DNA from: Myxococcales bacterium | Lineage (GTDB): Bacteria > Myxococcota_A > Polyangia > Polyangiales > Ga0077539 | Assembly (NCBI GenBank): GCA_013298625.1 | Contig: JAAFIF010000026.1 | Coordinates: forward strand, 28,095-92,094 | DNA length: 64,000 nt | Reading direction: 5' to 3' | The notes under the pieces: generated by a model | Database searches by the model: none | Seen by the model: only the letters and a program-made list of their open reading frames with translations | Told to the model about the DNA's origin: nothing | In this document: piece by piece, positions 23,805 to 32,324 of the stretch | Position numbering within the stretch: the first letter of the stretch is position 1 | Layout of the letters: every line of letters begins with the position of its first letter | Made by a program: the position numbers and the translations under genes

Positions 23805-24818
23805 TCAGCGCGTCGCAGCTGCGATGCGGCGGTTGGCCTCTTCGGGGTGCTCTGCGCACTCGATCAACGCCCGAAGAATCAGCGGCGCGACGATGGTCGC
23901 GTCCGACTCGATGACGAACATGGGGGTGTCTCGTGTGAGCTTGTCCCAAGTGATCTTCTCGTTGGGTGTCGCGCCCGAGTACGACCCATACGATGTCGTC
24001 GAGTCCGAGATCTGGCAGAAGTATGCCCAGGGTTTGCTCTCTCTCTGCAGGTCGTACTTCGTCGAGGGGACCACGCAGATCGGAAAGTCACCGGCGATTC
24101 CCCCGCCGATTTGAAAGAAACCAACGCCCTCGCCCTGCGACAGCGCTGCGTATTGATCGTAGAAGGCCGCCATGTACTCGACGCCTGACCTGGCGATGGA
24201 CGGGCTGACTTCGCCGGTCTTGACGTAGCCCGCGAGGATGTTTCCAAACGTTGAGTCTTCGTAGCCAGGGACGACGATGGGCAGTCGTCGCTGCGCGGCG
24301 GCGAGCAGCCAGCACTCGTCCGGCGAGCCCTCGTGCTTCGCCAGGGGCAGCTCTTGCACCAGATCGTAGAAGAACTCGTGCCAGAAGCGTCGCTCGCCCC
24401 GCTCGGTCGCGCCGCGCCACATCGGCAAGATGTGTTCTTCGACTGCGCGAAACGCTTCGTCTTCGGGGATGCTCGTGTCCGTGACGCGACGCATGCGCGC
24501 CTCGAGAATCCTGGTGTCGTCGTCCTTTGTAAAATACCGATACTCGGGAAAATCCCTGTAGTGAGAGTGCGCTACGAGTCGAAAGAGCGACTCTTCGAGG
24601 TTGGCGCCGGTGACCGAGAGCCCGTGGATCAGCCCTGCGCGAATCGCGGGTGCGAGCGTGATGCCGAGCTGGGCAGAGGACATGGCTCCCGCGAGGGCCC
24701 AGAACATCTTTCCGCCCCGTTCGATGTGGCGCCAATACGCGAGCAGGGCGTCGCGCGTCGCGCGAGCGTTGAAGTTCTTGTAGTTGGCAAGCACGAAGTC
24801 GAGCAGCGGTAGTGACAC
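23805..24818 (-). CDS. Deoxyhypusine synthase-like protein
   Basis: 337 aa from GTG 24816-24818 (SLPLLDFVLANYKNFNARATRDALLAYW); the track ORF continues upstream into a wrong frame of the methyltransferase. The sequence matches the bacterial deoxyhypusine-synthase family: GGKMFWALAGAMSSAQLGITLAPAIRAGLIHG, VTGANLEESLFRLVAHSHY, GFFQIGGGIAGDFPICVV. Near the end, GSYSGATPNEKITWDKL aligns with the eukaryotic SGARPDEAVSWGKI, keeping the catalytic Lys. Bacteria lack eIF5A, so the acceptor is not deduced here; homospermidine-type polyamine synthesis is one possibility for this family. Confidence 0.9.
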   Translation of the reverse strand: MSLPLLDFVLANYKNFNARATRDALLAYWRHIERGGKMFWALAGAMSSAQLGITLAPAIRAGLIHGLSVTGANLEESLFRLVAHSHYRDFPEYRYFTKDDDTRILEARMRRVTDTSIPEDEAFRAVEEHILPMWRGATERGERRFWHEFFYDLVQELPLAKHEGSPDECWLLAAAQRRLPIVVPGYEDSTFGNILAGYVKTGEVSPSIARSGVEYMAAFYDQYAALSQGEGVGFFQIGGGIAGDFPICVVPSTKYDLQRESKPWAYFCQISDSTTSYGSYSGATPNEKITWDKLTRDTPMFVIESDATIVAPLILRALIECAEHPEEANRRIAAATR

Positions 24819-24897
24819 GATTATCAACTTCGTAGCATCGCGTCGGCCGCCAGCGCAATCCCCGCAAGATCTGCTCGATTCTTGCGAGCGAGCGCGC

Positions 24898-25680
24898 TCA
24901 CCGCGCGACGATCGCGTACACCCGATGGGGCAGCGCGCCCGGCTCGCTGAAGCGCCCGGCGACGTCGCGCGCGTACTCGGCGTCGAAGCGCGCGAGCGTG
25001 GCGTCGTCGAGCGCGCACAAGGCGCCGCTGGCCCGCAGTCGCCCGCAAAATGACCGGTGATCGTAGGGGACGTCCTCGTCGTACGAGAAGCTCTCGACCG
25101 AGAATCCCTCGGCCCGCAGGTCGTCGAGCCAGCACGGATACGTCGCCGCCATCCCGACCTGCGCCCTCGCAGGAAAGCTCCCGAACCGCTCGACCACGTC
25201 CAGCGCCGCCCTCGTGTACGAGCCCGCCGCGGCGATCCAGTCGAAGTGCGCCACGACGAGCGCGCCGCCCGGCGCGAGCAGCCGTCGGCACTCTCGCGCC
25301 GCCGCGCCGCTGTCGAACCAGTGCCAGCACTGGCCGGCGCACACCAAATCAAACGCGCCCGACGGCAGCCCTGTCTCTTCGGCGCTCGCGCGCACGCACT
25401 GCACGTCGAGCGACGCCTCGCGAGCCCGCTCGCGCACCACCGCGAGCAGCGGCGCGGACACGTCGAGCGCCCACACGCTGGCGCCGGCCTCGGCGAGCGA
25501 GAGCGCGATCGAGCCCGTTCCGGTCCCGAGGTCGAGCGCGCGCTGCCCTGGCCGCAGCACGCCCAGCGCCTTCAATCGCTCGAACATCGACGGAGGAAAC
25601 CCCCTCCGGTGCTTCGCGTAGTCCCCCGCCCGCAGCCCGAAGTCCGGATTGCCATATACGTTGATCGTCGATCCATCCAT
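24898..25680 (-). CDS. SAM-dependent methyltransferase, class I
   Basis: 260 aa from ATG 25678-25680. Motif I is clear at residues ~50-58 (ALDLGTGTGSIALSLAEAG), motif II acidic residue at VWALDVSAPLL, and post-motif blocks at LPSGAFDLVCAGQCWHWFD and LLAPGGALVVAHFDW. N-terminal NVYGNPDFGLRAGDYAKHRRGFPPSMFERL is typical of the Methyltransf_11/25-like group that often acts on small molecules. Substrate unknown. Divergent from the HTH-citrate synthase gene and 79 bp upstream of the deoxyhypusine synthase-like gene on the same strand. Confidence 0.88.
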   Translation of the reverse strand: MDGSTINVYGNPDFGLRAGDYAKHRRGFPPSMFERLKALGVLRPGQRALDLGTGTGSIALSLAEAGASVWALDVSAPLLAVVRERAREASLDVQCVRASAEETGLPSGAFDLVCAGQCWHWFDSGAAARECRRLLAPGGALVVAHFDWIAAAGSYTRAALDVVERFGSFPARAQVGMAATYPCWLDDLRAEGFSVESFSYDEDVPYDHRSFCGRLRASGALCALDDATLARFDAEYARDVAGRFSEPGALPHRVYAIVAR

Positions 25681-25732
25681 TTTCTCCTGCGCTCTCTGCG
25701 AGAATGTTCGCGAAGAAGAGCATGGGTGCACG

Positions 25733-26926
25733 ATGAGCGACGCAGTAGATGGATTGGTGAATCCACGCAACCTGATGACCTCGCGCGAGGCGTGCGCTGC
25801 GCTCGACGTCAAGCGCGAGACGCTCTACGCGTACGTCAGCCGCGGGCTCATCCGCTGCGTCTCGCAGCGCGGCGTGAAGACCCGCATGTACCTGGCCGAA
25901 GACGTCGCCCGCGTCGCCGCGCGCAGCGCCGCTCGCAAGGGGCACACCGCGGTTGCCGCGGGCGCGCTGCACTGGGGCGAGCCCGTGCTCGACTCGGCGA
26001 TCACCTCCGTGGACGAGCGCGGGCTGCGCTATCGGGCCGTCGCGCTTCTCGCGCTCGTCGAAGCGCGGGCGCCCTTCGAGCGCGTGGCCGATCTGCTCTG
26101 GCAGTCGCCGCCGGGCGAGCCTTGGACGCAGCCCTGCGACGCGCAGCCGCGCTCGAGCGCGAAGCGGCCGTTGCACAGGATGATCGCGCGGACGACAGCG
26201 CTTTGCCTGAGCGATGACGTCGCGCGAGGAAGTGACGCCCACGAGCGGGCGCGCGCGCGATCGCTCATCTGGGCGCTGGTGCACGAGGTGGCGCGGCCGC
26301 ACGGAGAGCGATCGATCGCAGAGACGCTGGCGCGCAGCGTGTGTCCGACGGTCGCGCGCGCAGAGGCGAGCAGGGCGATCGACGTGGCGCTGGTCGTCTC
26401 TGCGGACCACGAGCTCAACGCGTCGACCTTCGCCGCGCGCATCGCAGCGGGGGCGGGCGCGGAGCTCGCGGCGTGCGTGGGGGCGGCGCTCTTCACGTTT
26501 ACGGGGCACAAGCACGGGGGGATGTGCGAGCGGGTGGAGGCGATGGTGGACGCGCTTCCTGCGGGGGCGTCGGCGCGTCGGAAGTGGATTCGAGAGCGGC
26601 TCGGCCGGGGCGAAGCGATGGCGGGCTTCGGGCACCCGCTGTATCCGAAGGGCGACCCGAGGGGCGCGGTTCTGATGGATCTCGCTAGAGAAATCGCAGG
26701 AGAAACCGTGATGCACGAGGTCGACTCTGTCGTGGCCGAGCTGACGGGCCTGCGTCCCTCGTTGGACTTCGCGCTCGTCGCGCTCGCGCGCTCGCTCTCC
26801 GCCCCAGACGGAACAGCGACCTCCCTCTTCGCCCTCGGCCGCACCGCAGGCTGGTGCGCGCACGTGTTCGAGCAGCGTTCGAGCGCGACCTTGCTGCGAC
26901 CGCGCGCGCGGTACGTGGGCCCGTGA
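25733..26926 (+). CDS. Citrate synthase with N-terminal helix-turn-helix
   Basis: 397 aa from ATG 25733. Residues ~14-60 (LMTSREACAALDVKRETLYAYVSRGLIRC) are an excisionase/MerR-like winged helix. Residues ~75-390 are citrate synthase-like with catalytic blocks SADHELNASTFAARI, TFTGHKHGGMCERVEAM and GFGHPLYPKGDPRG (substrate-binding His/Arg), and PSLDFALVALARSL for the region of the catalytic Asp. This fusion is known among bacterial citrate-synthase-like proteins; whether it makes (methyl)citrate or binds DNA is not clear from sequence. Divergent from the methyltransferase. Confidence 0.92.
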   Translation: MSDAVDGLVNPRNLMTSREACAALDVKRETLYAYVSRGLIRCVSQRGVKTRMYLAEDVARVAARSAARKGHTAVAAGALHWGEPVLDSAITSVDERGLRYRAVALLALVEARAPFERVADLLWQSPPGEPWTQPCDAQPRSSAKRPLHRMIARTTALCLSDDVARGSDAHERARARSLIWALVHEVARPHGERSIAETLARSVCPTVARAEASRAIDVALVVSADHELNASTFAARIAAGAGAELAACVGAALFTFTGHKHGGMCERVEAMVDALPAGASARRKWIRERLGRGEAMAGFGHPLYPKGDPRGAVLMDLAREIAGETVMHEVDSVVAELTGLRPSLDFALVALARSLSAPDGTATSLFALGRTAGWCAHVFEQRSSATLLRPRARYVGP

Positions 26927-26945
26927 CTGTGCGATGGTGCGCGGC

Positions 26946-27623
26946 ATGAAGGTGATCCTCTTCGGCGCGACGGGCATGATCGGGCAGGGCGTCTTGCGAG
27001 AGTGTCTGCTCGCGGACGACGTCGAGTCGGTGCTCGCGGTGAGCCGCAGCGCGTGCGGGCAGACGCACCCGAAGCTCAGCGAGCTTTTGCACAAGGACTT
27101 CACGGACTTCACGACGGTAGAAGAATCGCTGCGCGGCTACGACGCGTGCTTCTTCTGCCTGGGCGTCTCGTCCGCAGGAATGTCCGAAGCCGACTACACC
27201 AAGATCACCTACGACTACGCGCTCGCCGCTGCGACGACGCTCTCGAAGCTCAGTCCCGCGATGACGTTCTGCTACGTCTCGGGGCAGGGGACGGACGCGA
27301 GCGAGAAGGGCGGCTCGATGTGGGCGCGCGTGAAGGGCCGCACCGAGAACGCGCTGCTGGCGTTGCCGTTCGCGCGGTCGCTGATGTTTCGCCCGGGGTA
27401 CATCCAGCCGCTGCACGGGATCGTGTCGAAGACGACGATGTACCGGGTGTTCTACGCGACGCTGGGGCCTGTGTACTCGGTGATCAAGCGCGTGGCGCCG
27501 GGCGCGGCGACCAACACTGAGAACGTGGGGCTGGCGATGCTCGAGGCCGCGCGCGGCGGCGCGGACAAGCGCGTGCTCGAAAACGCGGACATCAACGCGC
27601 TCGCTGCGCGACGCGCTTGCTGA
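26946..27623 (+). CDS. NAD(P)-binding Rossmann protein (atypical SDR)
   Basis: 225 aa from ATG 26946; the track uses ATG 26934, four residues earlier. It opens with the nucleotide-binding motif MKVILFGATGMIGQGVLRECL (GxxGxxG). Then AVSRSACG, YDACFFCLGVSSAGMSEADYTKITYDYALAAATTL, FCYVSGQGTDASEKG and a C-terminal FRPGYIQP. This fits the NmrA/HIM-TIP30-like epimerase group, usually redox sensors or reductases without the YxxxK triad of classical SDRs. Its 3' end overlaps the convergent APS-kinase-like gene by 32 bp. Confidence 0.85.
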   Translation: MKVILFGATGMIGQGVLRECLLADDVESVLAVSRSACGQTHPKLSELLHKDFTDFTTVEESLRGYDACFFCLGVSSAGMSEADYTKITYDYALAAATTLSKLSPAMTFCYVSGQGTDASEKGGSMWARVKGRTENALLALPFARSLMFRPGYIQPLHGIVSKTTMYRVFYATLGPVYSVIKRVAPGAATNTENVGLAMLEAARGGADKRVLENADINALAARRAC

Positions 27624-28128
27624 GCCACTGCGCGACGCGCGCGTGTGCGTCGGGCTCGTCGGGCTCGACGACGAGCGCGGGCTGCTCGGGTGCTTCGTAG
27701 CTCGATCCCACGCCGGGCAGCGTGTGCACTGCGCCCTCGGCGGACTGGCGATAGAGCCCCTTGGCGTCGCGCGCGGCGCAGAGCGCGAGGGGGGTCTTCA
27801 CGTAGAGCTCGGCGAAGGCTCCTTCGGCGCACTGCTCGCGGGCGTACTGGCGAAACGCGCGTCGCTGCGCGGTCGCGGCAACGAGCACGACGAGCTGTTG
27901 CGCGGCTGCCATCGCAGCGAGGTTGGCGAGCGAGCGATAGAAGTCTTCGCGCGCGAGGTCGTCGTAGCCGGGCGTGGGGCGAAGGGCCGCGCGCACTTCG
28001 TCTCCGTCGAGGACGAGCGTCGCGATCGACCGCTCGCAGAGCGCGTCTCGAACGCGTCGCGCGAGCGTGGACTTGCCGGACGAGGGCAGGCCGGTGAGCC
28101 AGAGGACGAAGCCGGGGTGGTCGAGCAT
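27592..28128 (-). CDS. cysC: Adenylylsulfate kinase-like P-loop kinase
   Basis: 178 aa from ATG 28126-28128. P-loop GLPSSGKSTLARRV, LVLDGDEVRAAL, a YVKTPLALCAARDAKGLY block and VGSSYEAPEQPALVV are all diagnostic of APS kinase (CysC), which phosphorylates adenylylsulfate to PAPS. No cysN/cysD or sulfotransferase lies nearby. It instead follows an aminoglycoside-phosphotransferase-like gene by eight bases. In other bacteria APH-like and P-loop kinase domains occur fused in one protein, so this could be a split version acting on another substrate. The gene symbol reflects family only. Confidence 0.82.
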   Translation of the reverse strand: MLDHPGFVLWLTGLPSSGKSTLARRVRDALCERSIATLVLDGDEVRAALRPTPGYDDLAREDFYRSLANLAAMAAAQQLVVLVAATAQRRAFRQYAREQCAEGAFAELYVKTPLALCAARDAKGLYRQSAEGAVHTLPGVGSSYEAPEQPALVVEPDEPDAHARVAQWLSKRVAQRAR

Positions 28129-28136
28129 CGAGAAGT

Positions 28137-29225
28137 CTATCGCATGATTTGCAGACCCCACGCGGGGTCGAAGCGATCGTTGTCGAGGCACTGCGAGACA
28201 AACGAGAAGATCCGCGCGCGGTCGCGCTCGTGCAGGTGCGGGTACCAGAGGGGCGAGGCGATCACGAGCGCTCTCCACGCGAAGAAGAGCGGGACGGCGT
28301 CGAGGACCGACGGGCCTGCGAGCGAGAGGTACTGCGACCAGAAGCGGGACCAGAGCAAGCCGAGGCCTGCGTCGAAGCGGTCGCGGTGCTCGAGCGCGAA
28401 GAAGAGGTAGTTGATGGCGATGCAGGCGACGTCGTCGGCGGGGTCGCCTTCGGAGCCGCGCGAGGCGTCGAGGGCGACGAGCGTGTCGCGCTCGGTCCAC
28501 AGGATGTTGAAGGGATGAAAGTCACCGTGCGTGCGGCGCAGGCGTTCGGTGCGGGATTTGAGCTTCCATCGCCATTGCAGGCAGCGGGCTTCGATGGACT
28601 GCAAGAGCGCTGGCGGCGCGCCGGGGACCGAGGGATCGTAGGAGTCGATGAGTCCGAAGATGCACTCGCCGTGGCCGACGGTGTCGCGGATGGCGCGGGT
28701 GTAGGCTTGGGGGTGCGTTCCGGGGAGGGCGTGGAGGTCGGCGAGGTAGCGCGCGAGGCGATCGACGCGGAGCAGATCGCGCTCGGTGACGCGGCCTTCG
28801 AGCGAGACGCGTCGGAGGTCGTCGGCGTAGAGCGTTCCGTCGGCCCACTCGGTGAGGAGGTAGAACTCGTCGGTGTGGGCGAGGGTGACGAGCGATCCGT
28901 CGCGGCCGATCGCGCCGACGTCGAGCGCGCGTGCGTGCTGCGGGACCGCGCCGAACGTGTCGTACGCGAGCAGCATCCCTTGCGCCCGGTCGCTGCGCCG
29001 ATCGTGGCCGAAATCGTTGGGCGTCGCCGTGTGAAAGACCACCGCGCGCTCGCTGGCGTCGGGCATCGCGAGCCGCACGTGAATGGGGCGTCCGTAGCCG
29101 AGCTCTTTTGCGCTCTCTCCGTCGGGGTGCTCGTCGACGCCGAGCACGCGCGCCTCGCGCACGGAGGCGTCAGGGTAGAGAGCGCGCAGCCGCTCAGCGA
29201 GTCCAGGGGGAAGGGGCGAGTTCAT
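28137..29225 (-). CDS. APH-like phosphotransferase
   Basis: 362 aa from ATG 29223-29225. The kinase-like active site is seen in RRTHGDFHPFNILW (HGDxHxxN catalytic loop, ~240-252) and VALDASRGSEGDPADDVA (metal-binding Asp). The N-lobe Lys region is less certain. Family members phosphorylate small molecules (aminoglycosides, choline, hydroxyamino acids or sugars); nothing here shows drug resistance. Eight bases before the APS-kinase-like gene, so probably cotranscribed. The start codon lies one base before the repeat element at 29227, which therefore forms its leader and promoter region. Confidence 0.85.
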   Translation of the reverse strand: MNSPLPPGLAERLRALYPDASVREARVLGVDEHPDGESAKELGYGRPIHVRLAMPDASERAVVFHTATPNDFGHDRRSDRAQGMLLAYDTFGAVPQHARALDVGAIGRDGSLVTLAHTDEFYLLTEWADGTLYADDLRRVSLEGRVTERDLLRVDRLARYLADLHALPGTHPQAYTRAIRDTVGHGECIFGLIDSYDPSVPGAPPALLQSIEARCLQWRWKLKSRTERLRRTHGDFHPFNILWTERDTLVALDASRGSEGDPADDVACIAINYLFFALEHRDRFDAGLGLLWSRFWSQYLSLAGPSVLDAVPLFFAWRALVIASPLWYPHLHERDRARIFSFVSQCLDNDRFDPAWGLQIMR

Positions 29226-29226
29226 C

Positions 29227-29470
29227 GGGGACGGTGTTCAATAGTTCACGACAGGGCGATAACTGCGTGAAATCACGTGACGCTACCCACTGCGACGCGC
29301 ACCGCGCTCGGGCGGACGTCGCGACGGGGACGGTGTTCAATCGTTCACGAACTGGGTGACGGGACCGTGTGCGATGGTTCGCGACCGAGCAAACGCCACG
29401 CGGACCTGGGGACAGGGCTACGTGATCTCGCGAGGTTATCCGGGGTTCTTGAACTATTGAACACCGTCCC
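29227..29470. repeat. MITE/REP-like element with GGGACGGTGTTCAATAGTTCA ends
   Basis: 244-bp non-coding block. The outer ends are the same 21-mer GGGACGGTGTTCAATAGTTCA in inverted orientation (29228-29248 and 29450-29470). Imperfect inverted similarity continues inward for about 30 more bases (GATAAC..GCG.GA.ATCACGT on both sides). A direct internal copy lies at 29327-29350 (…AATCGTTCACGA) and a degenerate one at 29361-29384 (GGGACCGTGTGCGATGGTTCGCGA). No ORF inside. It looks like a small non-autonomous mobile repeat or a REP cluster. Confidence 0.8.
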
Positions 29471-29514
29471 TCCTGCTCCCCCTGCTCCGTTGCCCTCGCT
29501 GACGCTGTCGATCC

Positions 29515-32238
29515 TCAGCCGGTGCCGCCCAGTCCCATCGCGAGCGCGTTGACCGTGAGCAAGAGCTCGTCCAACAACGCGTCGTCGTCGGGGCTGTGCC
29601 TGTGCTGTCGCAGCAGCGCGATTTGCCGCTGGTGCAGCACGCGCAGGTTCGCGGTGCGCGCGACGATGGAGGCTTGCACGTTCGGTCTGCGCACGGCGAG
29701 CGGCCCCTGATAGAGCTGCTCGAGCATCGTGAGCGTTCGCGCGCGTTCGTCGAGGATGGTCGTCACGAGCGCGTCGCACGCCGAGCGATCTTCGACGAGC
29801 GCGGCGTAGCTCTGCATCACCTCGGGGTCGGTCCACGCCACAGCGGTCGCCGCGTTGCCGAGCGCGTAGTGCGCGGGGGACCAGGTGATGAAGCGTCGAG
29901 CGAGCGTGTCGAACGCCGCAGGCTGTTCGCGGGCGAGTTGCTCGAGCGCGGCTCCGACGCCGAACCAGCCAGAGAGATGAAAGCGCGCCTGACCCCAGCT
30001 GAACACCCAAGGGATCGCACGCAGGTCTTGCAGTGATCGCTGCCCCGTTCGTCGCGACGGCCGCGAGCCGATGCGGCTTCGCTCGATGGCGTCGATCGGC
30101 GTCGCCTGCCGAAAGAACGGCACGAAGCCGTCGCTCGTGACGAGCTGTCGATAGGCGTGAAGGCTCGATCGAGACAGGGCGTCCATCGCGTCCGCGAGCG
30201 CCGCGAGCTCGACGGGCGACGGTTCTTCGACGCGCGACGGGACGAGCCGCTCGCGCGCGCTGGTCCTCAGTACGTTGGCGACCAACACCTCGGCGTGATG
30301 CGCGCCCGTCATGGGGTTCGCGTACTTCTGCGAGATGGTCTCGCCCTGCTCGGTGACGCGAAGGTCGAAGCGCAGCGCCTCGGAAGGCAGGCTCTTGATG
30401 AACCGATGCGTGGGGCCTGCTCCTCGGCTGGTCGAGCCTCCGCGGCCGTGAAAGAAGCGCACGCGGACCCCGTGCGATCGCCCGACGGCTGCGAGCGATC
30501 GCTGCGCGCGATGCAGGCTCCAGAGGCTCGCGAGGATGCCTCCGTCCTTGTTGCTGTCGCTGTAGCCGATCATGACCTCTTGCACGGGCTCGTCGCTCGT
30601 CGCAGCGCGGCGCAGCGCGAGGCTCCGTCGCGTCCACGCTTGCGACAAGAAGCCGTCGAGCACCGCGGCGCTCGTCGCCAGATCGTCGATCGTCTCGAAC
30701 AGCGGAACGACCGCCAGAGGACACGCCGGCCCGTCCCCGCTCTGCGACACGAGGCCCACTTCGCGCGCAAACAGGTACAGCACCAACAGATCCGACACCG
30801 TGCGGGTCATGCTGACGATCAACGACCCGATGGCGTCGGTGCCGCGCGCTCGGACCTCGTCGGCCAGCGCCCGAAAGCACTCGATGACCGACTGAGCGTC
30901 GGGGCCGAGCGGCGTTCCTTGCGCGGTGAACGGGCGCATAAGCGAGAGCTCGCGATCGAGAAAGGCCAACCGTCGAGCCTCGTCCCACTGAGAGTAATTC
31001 GTCTCGCTGGCGCCGCTCGCGACGAGCAGCTGCTCGATCGCGCGCTCGTGAAGCGCGCTGTTTTGCCGCACGTCCAGCACCGCGAGGTGAAACCCAAACG
31101 TCTCCACCAGCCGCCGCGCCGGAGCGATGTGCGCCCGCGCCAGCGTCGATGCGCCCGCTTCGTGCATCGCCCGTTCGCAGTCGCGCAGCGATCGCACGAG
31201 CTCGCGCGCGCTCGTGTACTCGCCGCTCAGCCCTCGCGTCGGAAGCCGCTCGCGCATCAAGCTCAGCCACTGGCGAAGCGGCTCTCCACGGTTGCGCGCG
31301 AGCACCGCACGGCCTCGATCGCCGAGCGCGCTCGCTTCTCGCTCGACGCCTTCGCGCAGCGCAGCCTGACGCGCGCCCTGGTCCGACACGCTCAGCACGC
31401 GCGTCGCTTCTTCGAGCCGCTGGTCGATGATCGCGATCGCCGTCGATCGCAGGTGCGCGAGGCTCTCTGTCGTAGTCGCTGCGGTGACCAACGGATGCCC
31501 GTCTCTGTCTCCGCCGACCCACGTTCCGAACCGCAGGCGAGGCAGCTCGCAGTCCGGCATCGGCTGCGTCAGCGCCTCCTCCCACGCGCGCGTCAGCCGC
31601 TCGTCGAGCGCCGCCACCACCGCAGGAAACACCGTCGACAGATAGTGCACCACGTTGCGCCGCTCCGAAGCGACGTCGGGCTTCTCGAGAAACAGCTCGC
31701 CCGTCAGCCACAGCAGCGCGAGGGTGTCGCGCACCTCAGCGTCGATCCTTCGCTGCTCCGACGGCGTAAACATCTGATTCTCCCGCTGTACGAGCAGCAG
31801 ATACAGCCGCCGATGGTGCTCGAGCACCGTCGCGCGCTTCGCCTCGGTCGGGTGCGCGGTCAACACCAGCTCGACCTTCGTCTTCGCGAGCAGCGCTGCG
31901 ATCTCCTCCGGCGTCGCGCCGCTGCGCTGAAGCTCCTGCAGGCACTCTCCGAACAGCGCAGGCACCGCGCACAGCCCCTCGTCGCGCTCGGTCGCGCGGC
32001 GAAACTGCACAGCGGCGTTCTCTTCGGCCACCGTGCGCAGATGAAACAGCACCGACAGCAGCTGAGAGAGCGTCGCGCCCGAGAGGGTCTGCAACGATCG
32101 TGGCCCGTCTTCGTCGGCGACGCAGCGGGCAGCGTCGTGCTCGCCGAGGCTCACGAGCGCTTCTCGAAGTCGCGCGACGAGGTAGTCCACGTCGCGTTGT
32201 GTCTTGTCGGGGTCGGCTGCGAGAGCTTCGGATCGCAT
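29515..32238 (-). CDS. ppc: Phosphoenolpyruvate carboxylase
   Basis: 907 aa from ATG 32236-32238, full length for the family. It carboxylates PEP to oxaloacetate to refill the TCA cycle. Signature blocks in order: VELVLTAHPTEAKRATVL (catalytic His), TWVGGDRDGHPLVT, FHLAVLDVRQNSALHE, EVMIGYSDSNKDGGILAS, VRFFHGRGGSTSRGAGPTH (catalytic His/Arg loop), and the C-terminal NALAMGLGGTG, the bacterial/plant PEPC ending. The track ORF 29515-32730 is extended upstream into antisense of fadA2. Same strand as the lipid operon, 86 bp beyond the fadA2 stop. Confidence 0.96.
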   Translation of the reverse strand: MRSEALAADPDKTQRDVDYLVARLREALVSLGEHDAARCVADEDGPRSLQTLSGATLSQLLSVLFHLRTVAEENAAVQFRRATERDEGLCAVPALFGECLQELQRSGATPEEIAALLAKTKVELVLTAHPTEAKRATVLEHHRRLYLLLVQRENQMFTPSEQRRIDAEVRDTLALLWLTGELFLEKPDVASERRNVVHYLSTVFPAVVAALDERLTRAWEEALTQPMPDCELPRLRFGTWVGGDRDGHPLVTAATTTESLAHLRSTAIAIIDQRLEEATRVLSVSDQGARQAALREGVEREASALGDRGRAVLARNRGEPLRQWLSLMRERLPTRGLSGEYTSARELVRSLRDCERAMHEAGASTLARAHIAPARRLVETFGFHLAVLDVRQNSALHERAIEQLLVASGASETNYSQWDEARRLAFLDRELSLMRPFTAQGTPLGPDAQSVIECFRALADEVRARGTDAIGSLIVSMTRTVSDLLVLYLFAREVGLVSQSGDGPACPLAVVPLFETIDDLATSAAVLDGFLSQAWTRRSLALRRAATSDEPVQEVMIGYSDSNKDGGILASLWSLHRAQRSLAAVGRSHGVRVRFFHGRGGSTSRGAGPTHRFIKSLPSEALRFDLRVTEQGETISQKYANPMTGAHHAEVLVANVLRTSARERLVPSRVEEPSPVELAALADAMDALSRSSLHAYRQLVTSDGFVPFFRQATPIDAIERSRIGSRPSRRTGQRSLQDLRAIPWVFSWGQARFHLSGWFGVGAALEQLAREQPAAFDTLARRFITWSPAHYALGNAATAVAWTDPEVMQSYAALVEDRSACDALVTTILDERARTLTMLEQLYQGPLAVRRPNVQASIVARTANLRVLHQRQIALLRQHRHSPDDDALLDELLLTVNALAMGLGGTG

Positions 32239-32324
32239 GCGTCGATTGTTACTCGACACGAAGGTCCGAATATTCTGTGGTTTTTCCGTCGGTTCGCCTC
32301 CGTCTCGCACCGGAGGCGCAGCGC

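Noticed and set aside
20131-23949. Minus-strand ORF of 1272 aa
   Set aside because: It lies opposite two DUF4331 genes and the TPR gene, is Arg/Ala/Gly-rich without domains, and reflects lack of stop codons in GC-rich antisense frames.
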